A stretch of DNA of 64,000 nt, taken from JAFAHD01 sp963772515 (GTDB lineage Bacteria; Vulcanimicrobiota; Vulcanimicrobiia; Eremiobacterales; Eremiobacteraceae). The stretch spans positions 186,001 through 250,000 of the forward strand of contig CAVYXC010000005.1 of the NCBI GenBank assembly GCA_963772515.1, read 5' to 3'. Shown piece by piece: positions 24,776 to 34,063 of this stretch; within the stretch, counting starts at the first letter, position 1; every line of letters starts with the position of its first letter. The translations under genes and the position numbers were made by a program. The notes beneath the pieces are model-generated. The model saw nothing but the letters and a program-made list of their open reading frames with translations, was not told the origin of the DNA and did not search any database.

Positions 24776-26076
24776 AACCCGGAGCGTTGATCGCGATCAT
24801 CGCGGTCGCCATCGTCTTGAGCGCGGGCATCACCGGCTACGTCCTCCACGAGCGCCGACTCGCGTTGCCGGCGCGCGTTGAGCTGGTGCCGCTCGATGCG
24901 GCGGTATTCGCGGGATCGTCGATCGCGTTCTCAGCGCATCAGATCGGCGGCGACGGCAAGCAGCACGTCCAATGGAGCGTCGTCGGGCCGGGAAGCGTCG
25001 ATGCGAACGGCGTGTACACGGCAAGCCGCCACAGCGGGGATAGCGCGATCGTGGTCGCACGCGTCGACGGCGTCTCCGCCGCCACGCACGTGCACGTGAC
25101 CGGGGCGCCCGGCGACGTGCCGCTGCTGCTCATCGCGTGTTACGAGGGCAACGGTCTCGACGTGCGCGACCTAGATTCGTGGCAACGCGCCGGCGTGCTG
25201 AGCGCCCCCGATGATGCGGCGGGCGTCGCTGTCGATGCACAGCGCCGCATCGCCTTCGTCGCGGCGAAGGAGCGCGTCATGGCGGTCGATCTTGCCACGA
25301 TGACGGCGCACATCTCCGAACCGATGCACGGCTCGCGCTTCTCCGGCGCGGCCGAGCTGGCGGGCGGCTATTTCGCCGCCACCGACAACAATGCGTCCAA
25401 GGGCGCGCCGGGCGTGTTCATCTTCAGCATCGCGCACGACGGCAGGCCGGTGCTGGTGTCTTCGGCGGCGGCCGGCGAGACGCCCGAAGGCATCGTCGCC
25501 GAGCCGGGCGGCCGCACGTTCGACGTCACCAACGTCAACAGCGACGAGCTGATCCGCTACGCGTTCGATGGGCATGGCGAAGCGCACGCGACCGGTCGCA
25601 CGGCGACGGGCACGCGGCCGTTCGGCATCGCGCTCGACGCCTCGCGCGGCTGGTTATTCGTGACCGACAACGACACCCCGACGGTCAGCGGCGCGCACTC
25701 GCACCCCGGCCTCGAGGTCTTCGCGCTGCCGGCGCTGCACCGCGTCGGCGAGGCGATCACCACGGGGTCGAAAGACGCGCTGCCGATCGGCGTTGCGGTG
25801 GACCCGGCGGCGGGCCGGGTCTTCGTGACGGACGAAGGCGACGCCGACGTCGCCGTCTTCTCGCTTCCGTCGATGAAACGCATCGCGACGTTGCCGACGG
25901 GCAAGTGGCCGTGGACGCCGCGCCTCGATGAGAGCGCGCGCCGGCTATATGTCCCCAGCGCTCACGACGACGTCGTCGACGTCTTCGACACGCGAACGCT
26001 CGCGCGCGTAGGCGAACCGATGCCGACGTGCGCGTATCCGACGAATGTGATGTACGCGCAACGGAGGTCGGACTAG
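24751..26076 (+). CDS. YncE-like beta-propeller protein with N-terminal membrane anchor
   Basis: 441 residues from TTG 24751 overlapping the previous gene by 25 bases; a later start is possible. N-terminal transmembrane helix (about 10-32), an immunoglobulin-like stretch (about 38-115, QWSVVGPGSVDANGVYTA) and then repeated blades of a seven-bladed propeller (GVAVDAQRRIAFVAAKERVMAVDL, FGIALDASRGWLFVTD, IGVAVDPAAGRVFVTDEGDADVAVF, each a separate blade). Probably an extracytoplasmic binding or scaffolding protein; the ligand is unknown. Confidence 0.75.
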   Translation: MRRRTAALKPGALIAIIAVAIVLSAGITGYVLHERRLALPARVELVPLDAAVFAGSSIAFSAHQIGGDGKQHVQWSVVGPGSVDANGVYTASRHSGDSAIVVARVDGVSAATHVHVTGAPGDVPLLLIACYEGNGLDVRDLDSWQRAGVLSAPDDAAGVAVDAQRRIAFVAAKERVMAVDLATMTAHISEPMHGSRFSGAAELAGGYFAATDNNASKGAPGVFIFSIAHDGRPVLVSSAAAGETPEGIVAEPGGRTFDVTNVNSDELIRYAFDGHGEAHATGRTATGTRPFGIALDASRGWLFVTDNDTPTVSGAHSHPGLEVFALPALHRVGEAITTGSKDALPIGVAVDPAAGRVFVTDEGDADVAVFSLPSMKRIATLPTGKWPWTPRLDESARRLYVPSAHDDVVDVFDTRTLARVGEPMPTCAYPTNVMYAQRRSD

Positions 26077-26080
26077 GACG

Positions 26081-27124
26081 ATGCGAGCCCTGTATGCCTC
26101 CAAGCTCGGCGGCGACACGCCGCTAGCCAATCTCGAATACGGCGAGCGGCCCACGCCGCAGCCCGGTCCCGGCGAGGTGCGCGTCAGAGTCCGCGCGGCG
26201 ACGCTGAACCATCACGATTACTGGACGCTGCGCGGCGTCGTGGGCTACCCGATCACGCCGCCGCGCATCCTCGGCTGCGACGCCGCGGGCACCGTCGACG
26301 CGTACGGCGGCCAGCCGCCCGAGGGCGCGCCGCCGGTGGGCGCGGAGGTCGCGGTCTATCCCGTGCGCTCGTGCGGCCAGTGCCGCGGCTGCCTGAGCGG
26401 TGATTTCATGCTGTGCCGTTCGTTCACGATGCTCAGCGACGGCGACCGCGAGGGATCGTTCGCCGACTACGCGATCGTGCCGGTCTCCGCGGTGCTCCCT
26501 AAGCCGAAGGATCTGTCGTTCGCGCAGACCGCGGCGCTGGGAGTGACGTACCTGACCGCGTACCGCATGCTGTTCACCAAGGCGCATCTGCGGCCCGGCG
26601 ACACCGCGCTCGTGCAAGGCGCGGGCGGCGGTCTCGCGACGGCGGCGATCCAGCTCGCCCGCCAGGCGGGCATCCGCGTCATCGCGTCGTCACGCAGCGC
26701 AGCAAAGCTCGAGTTCGCGACGCAGCACGGCGCGAACGATGGCGTGCTCGCGGGCAAAGATGCGGCGAAGGCGATCTTCAAGCTGACCGGCGGCGACGGC
26801 GTCGACGCGGTCATGGAGTCCGTCGGCGAGCCGACCTGGGGCACCTCGCTGCGCGCCGTGCGCCAAGGCGGGACCGTCGTCGTCGCCGGCGCGACCGGGG
26901 GTCCGAATCCACCGGCGGATCTGTCGCGCGTGTTCTGGCGCCAGATCACGATCGCCGGCTCGAGCATGGGCACGCCGGGTGAGTTCGCAGCCCTGCTCCG
27001 CTTTGTCGAACTGGCCGGCATCAAACCGGTCATCGAGGACGAATTCCCGCTCGAGCAGGGCATCAAGGCGTTCGAGCGCATGGCCGCGGGCGAAGTGCAG
27101 GGCAAGCTCGCGCTGGCCGTCTAG
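26081..27124 (+). CDS. Zinc-type medium-chain alcohol dehydrogenase / quinone oxidoreductase family protein
   Basis: 347-residue MDR enzyme. It has the GroES-like N-terminal domain, four structural-zinc cysteines in SCGQCRGCLSGDFMLC (about 93-108), and the Rossmann motif QGAGGGLATAAIQLA (about 175). NAD(P)H-dependent reduction or oxidation of an alcohol, aldehyde or quinone is expected; the substrate is unknown. The gene starts 4 bases after the preceding stop and is likely in the same operon. It is convergent with the binding-lipoprotein gene ending at 27135. Confidence 0.87.
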   Translation: MRALYASKLGGDTPLANLEYGERPTPQPGPGEVRVRVRAATLNHHDYWTLRGVVGYPITPPRILGCDAAGTVDAYGGQPPEGAPPVGAEVAVYPVRSCGQCRGCLSGDFMLCRSFTMLSDGDREGSFADYAIVPVSAVLPKPKDLSFAQTAALGVTYLTAYRMLFTKAHLRPGDTALVQGAGGGLATAAIQLARQAGIRVIASSRSAAKLEFATQHGANDGVLAGKDAAKAIFKLTGGDGVDAVMESVGEPTWGTSLRAVRQGGTVVVAGATGGPNPPADLSRVFWRQITIAGSSMGTPGEFAALLRFVELAGIKPVIEDEFPLEQGIKAFERMAAGEVQGKLALAV

Positions 27125-27134
27125 CCGGCGCTGC

Positions 27135-28796
27135 TCAGATATCCCACTCCCAGGCGTTCCAGAAGTCACTGACCGCCGGCGCCGGTTTGAAGTTCTTCAT
27201 GTCGGCGTTGATCGCGTCGATGTTGGCGCGCCACAGGATCGTGTGCCGCGGCACGACTTCATACTCGCGCCGTTGCAGTTTGAAGAGGTATGCGCGGCGC
27301 AGCGCTCGATCGTAGGTCGTGCGCGCCGCCTTCTGATATTGTCCGATCAGCGCGTCTTTGCAAAACGTGTAGTTCTGCCCATCCGGCGGCACTTGATCCG
27401 GCCCGAGCGTCAGCGTGTCGTCCGGTTCAGGGATCGTGTAGCTCCAGGCGTACAGCCCGATATCGAAACGGCCGCGCGCGAACGTTCCGTTCGCCCCGTA
27501 CGTCGCGAACAGCATGTTGGCGTGATCGTTCTTGACGCTGAGGTCGATGCCGGCGTGCCGCAGGTCCTGTTGGATGTACGCCTCGGCCTTTTCGCGCGAC
27601 GACACGCCCGCCACGGTCGTGATGGTCAATTGCAGCGGCTGTCCGTCCTTGACGAGCATGCCGTCCGCACCCGGCTTCCAGCCGGCGGCGGCGAAGAGCG
27701 CGCGCGCACGACCGGGATCGTACGGATATGCCGTCACGCGGGGATCGTACGCCCATGAAGTCGGCGCGATGTCAGCCATACCGGCCACGCCGAGGCCGAG
27801 GTAGACGTCGCGCCACAGCTTGTTCCAATCGATCGAGTATGCGATGGCCTGGCGCATGCGCACGTCGTCGAGCGGCGGTCGTCCGCAGTTGAAACTGACG
27901 TGCTCGAAGCTCTGGTTCGGACGCGCGGTCACGCGCACGCCGGGCACCGCTTTGAGCAGCGCGTATTGCACCTCAGGCGCGTCGAAGTAGAAATCGATCT
28001 CGTGCGTGCCGACCTGCGTGAGCAGCGTGTTCTGGTTGGGGATGATGTGGTACTCGATCGTGCGCAGCTTCGGCGGTCCGCGCCAATAGCGAGGATTGGC
28101 GTTGAGGAACAGCTCGACGCCCGGCTGATAGTGCCCCACGACGAAGGGCCCGCTGCCAACCGGCGCGATGTTGAAGCCGATGCGATTGAGGCTCGGATAC
28201 TTGTCGAGCAGATGCTTCGGGAGGATCGAACCCAAGGTGCCGTTGCGCATGAAGTAGCCGACGAACGGCGAGAGCGGCCCTTTGAGATGCACGATGACCG
28301 TGTACGGGTCGGGCGTGTCGAGCGATGCGATCTGATCGTAGGGATATCTCGAGGAGGCGGCGTTGTCCGGATTGACGATCTGCTGCCACGTGAACTTGAC
28401 GTCTGCGGACGTCAGCGGCACGCCATCTGAAAACATCACGCCGTGGCGCAAGTGATACGTGATCGTCTTGCCGTCGGCAGAGACGCCGCCGTTGGCCTGC
28501 GACGGCACGACCAGGGCGACGTCGGGGATCGGCTCGCCGCGATCATTGTAGTCGATGAGCCCCGAATAGAGCAGCTGGCAGACGTCGGTGACGAACAGTT
28601 CGGTCGACAGCACGGGATTGAGGTTGTCGAGCTCTTCGTACGACCCGACTCGCAACACGCCGTGATGCGTCCATGGGTGCGCGCCCGCGGGGCCGACGCT
28701 GCTCGAAATCTTGGTGCAGCCGCAGAGCACGAGCGCGACCACCGCGCAGACGATGATGGAGGGGTCGAATTTATTCGACCGTCGCGGTCCCTGCAT
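27135..28796 (-). CDS. ABC transporter substrate-binding lipoprotein, family 5, with palindrome in the signal peptide
   Basis: 553 residues with lipobox LVLCGC followed by TKISSS. SBP_bac_5 motifs are YEELDNLNPVLS, YHLRHGVMFSDGVPLTSADV, GSGPFVVGHYQ and NPRYWRGPPKL. It is a more distant paralog of the tandem set at 8615-13562. The signal peptide n-region, RRSNKFDPS, is encoded by a copy of the dispersed palindrome (28762-28781). ATG 28796 directly follows the TAG of the upstream amidohydrolase gene, suggesting the pair imports and hydrolyses a related compound, which is inference. Confidence 0.9.
   Translation of the reverse strand: MQGPRRSNKFDPSIIVCAVVALVLCGCTKISSSVGPAGAHPWTHHGVLRVGSYEELDNLNPVLSTELFVTDVCQLLYSGLIDYNDRGEPIPDVALVVPSQANGGVSADGKTITYHLRHGVMFSDGVPLTSADVKFTWQQIVNPDNAASSRYPYDQIASLDTPDPYTVIVHLKGPLSPFVGYFMRNGTLGSILPKHLLDKYPSLNRIGFNIAPVGSGPFVVGHYQPGVELFLNANPRYWRGPPKLRTIEYHIIPNQNTLLTQVGTHEIDFYFDAPEVQYALLKAVPGVRVTARPNQSFEHVSFNCGRPPLDDVRMRQAIAYSIDWNKLWRDVYLGLGVAGMADIAPTSWAYDPRVTAYPYDPGRARALFAAAGWKPGADGMLVKDGQPLQLTITTVAGVSSREKAEAYIQQDLRHAGIDLSVKNDHANMLFATYGANGTFARGRFDIGLYAWSYTIPEPDDTLTLGPDQVPPDGQNYTFCKDALIGQYQKAARTTYDRALRRAYLFKLQRREYEVVPRHTILWRANIDAINADMKNFKPAPAVSDFWNAWEWDI
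28762..28781. repeat. Dispersed palindrome inside a signal-peptide coding region
   Basis: GGGTCGAATTTATTCGACCG (one base from consensus). On the minus strand it is read in frame as RSNKFD in the n-region of the lipoprotein signal peptide. Next to the palindrome lies GATGATGGAG, resembling the ATGGAG next to other copies. Confidence 0.85.
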
Positions 28797-29990
28797 CTAT
28801 GCCACCGCCGTGAAGGCGCCGCGCGTCATCACGCCGCGCACGCGCGAGGTCGCTTTGATGTCCTTGCGCGGATCGCCCTCGACGAAGATCAGATCGGCTG
28901 ACTTCCCTTCTTCCAGCGCGCCCGTCTCAGCAGAGAGGCCAGCGGCGGCCGCCGCACCCTCGGTGGCGGCGTACAACGCCTGCTCGGTGCTCATGCCCAG
29001 CGCGACCATCAGTGCCAATTCAGTGGCGTACAGCTCGTGGCGGTTGAACGGCGTGCCCGCGTCGGTGCCGGCGGCGATCGTCACCCCGGCTCGCAGCGCG
29101 CGCTTGAAACTGGCGCGGTGCGCCTCGTAGACCTGCTCGGTCTTGCGGCGCGCATAGTCCGGCACCTCGGCCAAGTGCTCGTGCAAGAAATGCGGGGCGC
29201 ACAGCGTGGGAACGTACGCTGCCCCGGTCTTCTTGAAAAGTTTGATCGCTTCATCGTCGAGATAGCAGCCGTGTTCGATCGTATCGACGCCGGCGCGCAG
29301 CGCGTTCTTGATGCCCTGATTCCCGATCGCGTGCGCGGCGACGCGCCGGTCGGCCTTGTGCGCCTCTCGCACCGCGACTTCGAGCTCGTCCGGGTCGAGT
29401 TGCGAGCTGCCCACCTCGACGCCCGGTGAGAGCACGCCGCCGGTAGCGATGACTTTGATGCAATCCGCGCCGCGCTTGAGGTTGCGCCGCACGGTCTTGC
29501 GCATCTCGTCGGGCCCGTCGGTCTCGTCGGCGATGAACCAGCCGTGCCCGCCGGTCATGCAGACCACGACGCCCGCACTGAGGATCCGCGGACCGGTCAC
29601 CCAGCCCTTGCGCACGGCGTCGCGCACCGCGATCGCCGCGGCGTACTTGGTGCCCAGATCCCGTACCGTCGTGACGCCGGCGTGCAGCGTGCGGCGCGCG
29701 CTGTCGACGCAGGTCATCACGGCATTGGCCTCGCTGATCAACAACGCAGCGGTGAGGAAATCAGCTCCGCATTCAGAGTCGAGGTGGGCGTGCAAGTTGA
29801 TCATGCCGGGCATCACGGTGCGCGCGCCGGCGTCGATGACCACCGCGCCTTTGGCTCGGCGCTCGAGGGCACTGCGCGTCCCGACGGCGATGATGCGCCC
29901 ATCTTCGACGAGCACCGCTCCGTTGGCGATTCCCTTGGCGCCGGCGGCGGTCAAGAGAAGTTTTGCGCGCACGAGCGTGCGTGAGGCCAT
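28797..29990 (-). CDS. Amidohydrolase family metal-dependent hydrolase
   Basis: 397 residues. Metal-site motifs include NLHAHLD (HxH, about 70), the lysine in CIKVIATGG (about 178), HAIGN and IEHGCYL histidines, and the aspartate in AAGTDAGTP (about 310). This pattern matches imidazolonepropionase-like and Xaa-Pro dipeptidase-like amidohydrolases that cleave cyclic or linear amide bonds. No signal peptide, so cytoplasmic. It directly precedes the family-5 binding lipoprotein, hinting at dipeptide-like substrates. A ribosome site AAAGGAGCGATC lies upstream of ATG 29990. Confidence 0.87.
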   Translation of the reverse strand: MASRTLVRAKLLLTAAGAKGIANGAVLVEDGRIIAVGTRSALERRAKGAVVIDAGARTVMPGMINLHAHLDSECGADFLTAALLISEANAVMTCVDSARRTLHAGVTTVRDLGTKYAAAIAVRDAVRKGWVTGPRILSAGVVVCMTGGHGWFIADETDGPDEMRKTVRRNLKRGADCIKVIATGGVLSPGVEVGSSQLDPDELEVAVREAHKADRRVAAHAIGNQGIKNALRAGVDTIEHGCYLDDEAIKLFKKTGAAYVPTLCAPHFLHEHLAEVPDYARRKTEQVYEAHRASFKRALRAGVTIAAGTDAGTPFNRHELYATELALMVALGMSTEQALYAATEGAAAAAGLSAETGALEEGKSADLIFVEGDPRKDIKATSRVRGVMTRGAFTAVA

Positions 29991-30005
29991 GATCGCTCCT
30001 TTGCG

Positions 30006-31598
30006 TCAGCCGTTGCTGATGAGTTCGACGCGCTGGCGCGCGTAGTCGAAGTACACGACGAAGCGCTGCAGCGTCGGCGCTCCGATCAATCCATCTTCGT
30101 CCTCGCGCTCCAGCGCGCGCGCCGCATGCGTCACGTAGACCTGGGGATAGTCGAACTGCGTGCCGGCGAACCGCAACGCCTTGATCTCCGTCGGCACGAG
30201 CAGGACCTGGCCGCCGATGCCCTGCGCCAACGTCGGATACTCGCGGCGCTCGGCCAAGCCGCCGCCCTGATCGGCGACCGCATCCGGGTGATCGGCCGCG
30301 AAGCCCGAGAAGATGATGGTGAACACCGAGCCGGTGTCGAGGATGAAATGATCGCCTTCGTCATCGCCGATCTGCACGCTGACCAGCGGCACGCCGTCGT
30401 CCAACGCGACCGGCAGGGAAACCGCGGCAGGCGGCGGCGCAAAGCTCGCCGGAGCGAACGCGTCGACCGTGCCGTGCGCATAGTCGATGCGCACGACGGC
30501 GTCTTTGAAGAAATCGAAACCGAGCAAACCGACGATCCTGATGTCCGCCGTCGGCTGCGATTGGAACGGGATGGTCGAGACGATGACGTCGTGCATCTGC
30601 AGATCGCCGATGCGGATCTCGGGCACGATGGCCGTCGAGCGGTCGAATTGCCCGGCGATCTCCTGCGTGACCTTGCCGAACGCGGTGAGGTGGAGCGCTT
30701 GGGCCATCGAGGAGTCGAGTGCGATGTCGCCCGCGCCGGAATCGAGCAAAAAGTCGAGGCCGCGCCCCGCGATGATCAAGCGCACGATCACGCGGCCGTT
30801 GACGACTCGTGCCGGCAAGCGGACCTGGGTCTCGCCTGCGGGGAACTCGACCAGCGTGCGGCGGTCGGCGGGGATCTCGAGATCGGCGGCGGCCACGGGC
30901 ACGTCGTTGTGCAGCGACACCAGCGTCCAGTCCTCATCGTTGTTCGCGTGGCCGTCGCTGATGTGATGGTGCCAGGCGTGCATCTCGCCGTCGATCGGCC
31001 TGAAATCGTCGTAGGTGGTCACGGTGCGCCGCTCGGCGACCACGCTCTCTTCGCGGTCGATCAGGCCGCTGGCGGCATCGAAGAACAGCCAGATGAGGCG
31101 TCCGCCATCGGGATGGATGCGCACGACGTACGCGTGCACCGGCGCCGAGGTCTCGCCCACCAGGTCGATGCCGCGTCCGGGCGATAGCGGATGATCGAGC
31201 GCGTAGTCGATCGCGCTCTCGCTGATCGCGGTCTTTTGATGGATGTCTTGGCGCAGCACGGTCAGGCCGTTCTCGTCCTGGCGCCAGCTCTGACCGTGCC
31301 AGCGCCCGGTCATGCTCACGAGCGGGCCAAGCGTCAGCACGGCGCGATAGTCGTCTCCCGACGTGACCTCGACGTAGCTGCCGCTCAAGCCGCGCTCGGA
31401 CACGCGCCATTGCTCGACGCGCGTATGCACGACCTGAGCGTTTTCCGACGAATCGTAGTGCGACAGCACGCCGCTCAACGACGCCGTGGTCGCCTGCAGG
31501 CCCGGCGGTGGGTCCTCGAGCGGGTCTGCTGCTGCAGCGGCAGACGACCCGAGCAGCGCGGCGGCCGACGCGGCGGCGCACAGCAGGGCCTGTTTCAT
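30006..31598 (-). CDS. Secreted aspartyl protease-family protein, two-motif retropepsin-like
   Basis: 530 residues from ATG 31598; GTG 31607 overlaps the upstream stop and is an alternative. Signal peptide (LLCAAASAAALLGSSAAAAAD), an N-terminal all-beta domain (about 35-260) and then two aspartyl motifs on one chain: LLDSGAGDIALDS (about 285) and ILDTGSVFTIIFS (about 430). This gives a pepsin-like pair from duplicated retropepsin halves. Likely an extracytoplasmic peptidase. A 13-base match to the dispersed palindrome (AGCGGTCGAATT core) occurs near 30637 and may be chance. Co-transcribed with the membrane protein upstream. Confidence 0.8.
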   Translation of the reverse strand: MKQALLCAAASAAALLGSSAAAAADPLEDPPPGLQATTASLSGVLSHYDSSENAQVVHTRVEQWRVSERGLSGSYVEVTSGDDYRAVLTLGPLVSMTGRWHGQSWRQDENGLTVLRQDIHQKTAISESAIDYALDHPLSPGRGIDLVGETSAPVHAYVVRIHPDGGRLIWLFFDAASGLIDREESVVAERRTVTTYDDFRPIDGEMHAWHHHISDGHANNDEDWTLVSLHNDVPVAAADLEIPADRRTLVEFPAGETQVRLPARVVNGRVIVRLIIAGRGLDFLLDSGAGDIALDSSMAQALHLTAFGKVTQEIAGQFDRSTAIVPEIRIGDLQMHDVIVSTIPFQSQPTADIRIVGLLGFDFFKDAVVRIDYAHGTVDAFAPASFAPPPAAVSLPVALDDGVPLVSVQIGDDEGDHFILDTGSVFTIIFSGFAADHPDAVADQGGGLAERREYPTLAQGIGGQVLLVPTEIKALRFAGTQFDYPQVYVTHAARALEREDEDGLIGAPTLQRFVVYFDYARQRVELISNG

Positions 31599-31603
31599 CG
31601 CCC

Positions 31604-32551
31604 TCACTTTGCGCTCGCGCCCGGCCGTTCCGCCAAGCCGGCGCGGATGACGACTACGAGGTAGCCGATAAGACCGGCGCCGACCAACAGCAGTCCCAGC
31701 GCGAACGGCACGAACGCCGGCGCGGACGACAGCATGACGACAGGATAATGCCCGAGCGTGAACGTCAGGATCATCCCCCCTGCGCGCACCGGGCGTCCGC
31801 TGATCGTCGCGCCGCGATACAACTGGTCGCCATTCTCCTCGGCGATCTGCAGCAAGATGAAGGGCGAGGAGATGACGATGCCTTTTGTCTCGTCGCGATA
31901 TGACTGGTAGTAGGCGACGTTGACCGTCCGATGCAATGGCGGCACCGCGAAATAGTCGAGCCGCTGGTCGCCGCGCGCGACGGGGAACGTCAGATACGGA
32001 GAGATGAACGTCGCGCCTTGCGGCTGCGTGACCGTCACGGGCTTGCCGTCGAGCGTGGTCGCGCGCACCAGCGCGATGGGGCCGGATGAGGCTGTCAAGA
32101 CATATTGCCCGATCCTGCGCTCGTCGCCGGCGCGCAACGGACTCGCGCTTGTGCCCTCGAGCAGATCGACGCTATCGGGCGAATCGTCGGCCCGCATCTG
32201 CGCTTGCGTGAGAATGGGAAAGCGCACCGCCAGCGATGCGCCTTGGCGCACGGGGGTCGTCTGGCCCGGGGAGCCGGGCAGCATGTGGGGCGGACCGACG
32301 GCGAACGCGGCTGAGACCATCGCGGCGCACAGCAGCGCGCCGCCGAATGCGCCGAGCGCGGCAAAGCGCTCCTCGGCGGTCTGCGGCCGCAGTCCGGCAT
32401 ACGCTTGCGCCACGAGCAGCAGCCCTACGATCGCGCACGCGACCGCGAAGGACCACTGGTGGAACAGCGGCTCGAACGGATGGTAGGCGAAGATCGTGGC
32501 GGCTGCCGCGGCGGCGATCGCGACCGTCAGCGTCAACACTCCGGCTCGCAT
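31604..32551 (-). CDS. Membrane protein of unknown function
   Basis: 315 residues. Three predicted membrane helices lie in the first 90 residues (LTVAIAAAAAATIFA; AVACAIVGLLLVAQAYA; LGAFGGALLCAAMVSAAFAV), followed by an extracytoplasmic beta-rich domain (about 95-275) and a C-terminal helix (FALGLLLVGAGLIGYLVVVI). The layout recalls ResB-like cytochrome-biogenesis proteins, but I see no diagnostic motif. Its stop overlaps the GTG that could start the aspartyl protease, so the two are coupled. Confidence 0.65.
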   Translation of the reverse strand: MRAGVLTLTVAIAAAAAATIFAYHPFEPLFHQWSFAVACAIVGLLLVAQAYAGLRPQTAEERFAALGAFGGALLCAAMVSAAFAVGPPHMLPGSPGQTTPVRQGASLAVRFPILTQAQMRADDSPDSVDLLEGTSASPLRAGDERRIGQYVLTASSGPIALVRATTLDGKPVTVTQPQGATFISPYLTFPVARGDQRLDYFAVPPLHRTVNVAYYQSYRDETKGIVISSPFILLQIAEENGDQLYRGATISGRPVRAGGMILTFTLGHYPVVMLSSAPAFVPFALGLLLVGAGLIGYLVVVIRAGLAERPGASAK

Positions 32552-32600
32552 AGCCCGTCTCTTTGTAACGTTTGGGCGAAAATCCGGTCATACGACCAGA

Positions 32601-32804
32601 ATGTCGAGATGCGCCTTCTGTGGCCGCGAACAGACGCTTGGCCACCATTTTTTTGCCCATCGCTTCGCTGCGCGCCGGGTCGAGACCGTCAAGGTCTGCG
32701 AAGGTTGCGAGACCGAGGCGCGCGCGGCCGGTTTCACGTTGGCCGAGCGCGAGCCGAGCAGCGACGCGCATGCCTGGGAAGAGTCGGGCACGACCCCGCC
32801 GTAG
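32601..32804 (+). CDS. Small zinc-ribbon protein
   Basis: 67 residues from ATG 32601. Two CxxC pairs (CAFCGREQ at about 4-7 and VCEGCE at about 35-38) separated by a histidine-containing stretch (LGHHFFAHRF) suggest a structural zinc knuckle. No named family is recognised. No clear ribosome site is visible. It is divergent from the membrane protein gene and convergent with the oxidoreductase ending at 32814. Confidence 0.55.
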   Translation: MSRCAFCGREQTLGHHFFAHRFAARRVETVKVCEGCETEARAAGFTLAEREPSSDAHAWEESGTTPP

Positions 32805-32813
32805 GGCCCTAGC

Positions 32814-33386
32814 TCACCAGTAGCGCTCTTCTTTCCACGGATCGGCGTCGTTGTTGTAGCCGCGGACTTCCCAAAAACCGGGCTTGTCTTCGCCGGCGAA
32901 CTCGACGCCCGTGCACCATTTCGTGCTCTTCCAGAAATACCGTTTGGGGACGAACATGCGCATCGGACCGCCATGGATCGGTTCGAGCGGCTTTCCTTCA
33001 TATTGATAGGCGAAGAGCACGTCGTCATCGGCCGCGACCGCAAGCGGCACATTCGCCGAATAGCCGTTCGCGCCGTGCGTGATCACGAACTTCGCCGTCG
33101 GCGCGGGCTTGCACAGCTTGACGATCTCGGCGAATGGAACCCCGTACCACGTCGTGTCGAACTTCGTCCAGCGGGTGACGCAGTGGATGTCGGTCTTCAC
33201 GGTCTTGCCTGGCAGCGCGGTGAATTGATTCCAGGTGAGCTCTTGCTGCTGCGCCACGTCGCCGAAGATGCGGAAGCGCCATTTTTGCGGGTCAAAAGCC
33301 GGCACGCTTCCGACGTGCAGCACCGGGAAGTCGCGCACGAAATATTGTCCGGGCGGCAAACGCTTTGGGTCGGCCTTTGGCTCCAT
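32814..33386 (-). CDS. Sulfite oxidase-like molybdopterin oxidoreductase (YedY/MsrP fold)
   Basis: 190 residues forming a single oxidoreductase molybdopterin-binding domain. The conserved cysteine ligand of the molybdenum is in DIHCVTRW (about residue 69), and the domain ends with HGGPMRMFVPKRYFWKSTKW, a hallmark of stand-alone sulfite-oxidase-like enzymes. No signal peptide or membrane anchor, so unlike MsrP it is probably cytoplasmic. moaD and moaE elsewhere in the window supply part of the cofactor pathway. The substrate is unknown. Confidence 0.87.
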   Translation of the reverse strand: MEPKADPKRLPPGQYFVRDFPVLHVGSVPAFDPQKWRFRIFGDVAQQQELTWNQFTALPGKTVKTDIHCVTRWTKFDTTWYGVPFAEIVKLCKPAPTAKFVITHGANGYSANVPLAVAADDDVLFAYQYEGKPLEPIHGGPMRMFVPKRYFWKSTKWCTGVEFAGEDKPGFWEVRGYNNDADPWKEERYW

Positions 33387-33397
33387 CTTCTCTCGTC

Positions 33398-34063
33398 CTA
33401 TGGCGTGGCGCGTTCGCGAAACGCGCCGGCGGTCGCGCGGTCCATCGCCTCTCGCACGTCGCGCGCCGCGCGTTCGGGATCCGGCGCGCGTGAGATCCAG
33501 CGTAGGATAGAGATCCGCTGTGCTCCTGCGCGCACCGCCTCGGCCACGTTGCGCGGGTCAAGCCCGCCGATCGCGAAAAACGGCTGCGCCGCATGCGCCG
33601 CGGCGTACCGCAGCAGCTCGGTGCCGACCGCGGGGCGGCCGGGCTTGGTCGGGGTCTCGTAGATGGGTCCCACGCCGATGTAGTCGGCATCGCTGCCGGC
33701 GGCATCGATCTGTTCCCGCGAATGCGTGGACAGGCCGATGATGGCGTCTGGGCCCAACAGCGCGCGCACCGCGCTGACCGGCAGATCGTCTTGTCCGACG
33801 TGCACGCCGTCAGCGTGCACTGCAAGGGCGATGTCCGCACAATCGTTGACGATGAACGGCACGCCGTGGCCGGCGCATGCGCGCGCGCACGCCGCGGCTG
33901 CCTCGAGCAGCGCGCCGTCCGCGAGGTTCTTGTCGCGCAATTGGACCATGTCGACGCCACCGCGGACGGCGGCCTCGATCAACCCCGCAAGGCCGCGCGC
34001 CGGCGCGGCGTCGGTTATCAGATAGAGCCGCACGTCGGCCAGCCGCTTGGAGGGTGAGGACAT
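33398..34063 (-). CDS. thiE: Thiamine-phosphate synthase
   Basis: 221 residues. Joins the pyrimidine diphosphate and the thiazole phosphate to form thiamine phosphate. TIM-barrel motifs are LYLITDAAP, VQLRDKNLADG, FIVNDCADIALAVHADGVH (substrate and Mg binding), IGVGPIYETPTKPG and FFAIGGLDPRNV. Start ATG 34063 overlaps the thiS TGA by one base (TGATG). It is last of the thiG-thiH-thiS-thiE cluster, all minus strand and translationally coupled. Confidence 0.93.
   Translation of the reverse strand: MSSPSKRLADVRLYLITDAAPARGLAGLIEAAVRGGVDMVQLRDKNLADGALLEAAAACARACAGHGVPFIVNDCADIALAVHADGVHVGQDDLPVSAVRALLGPDAIIGLSTHSREQIDAAGSDADYIGVGPIYETPTKPGRPAVGTELLRYAAAHAAQPFFAIGGLDPRNVAEAVRAGAQRISILRWISRAPDPERAARDVREAMDRATAGAFRERATP

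Noticed and set aside
30636..30648. GAGCGGTCGAATT, a 13-base match to the dispersed palindrome
   Set aside because: Only one arm is present and it encodes an apparently normal stretch of the aspartyl protease, so it may be chance.
33407..33427. GC-rich hairpin GGCGCGTT...AACGCGCC
   Set aside because: It lies inside the end of thiE coding sequence and has no T-run; common in GC-rich genes.
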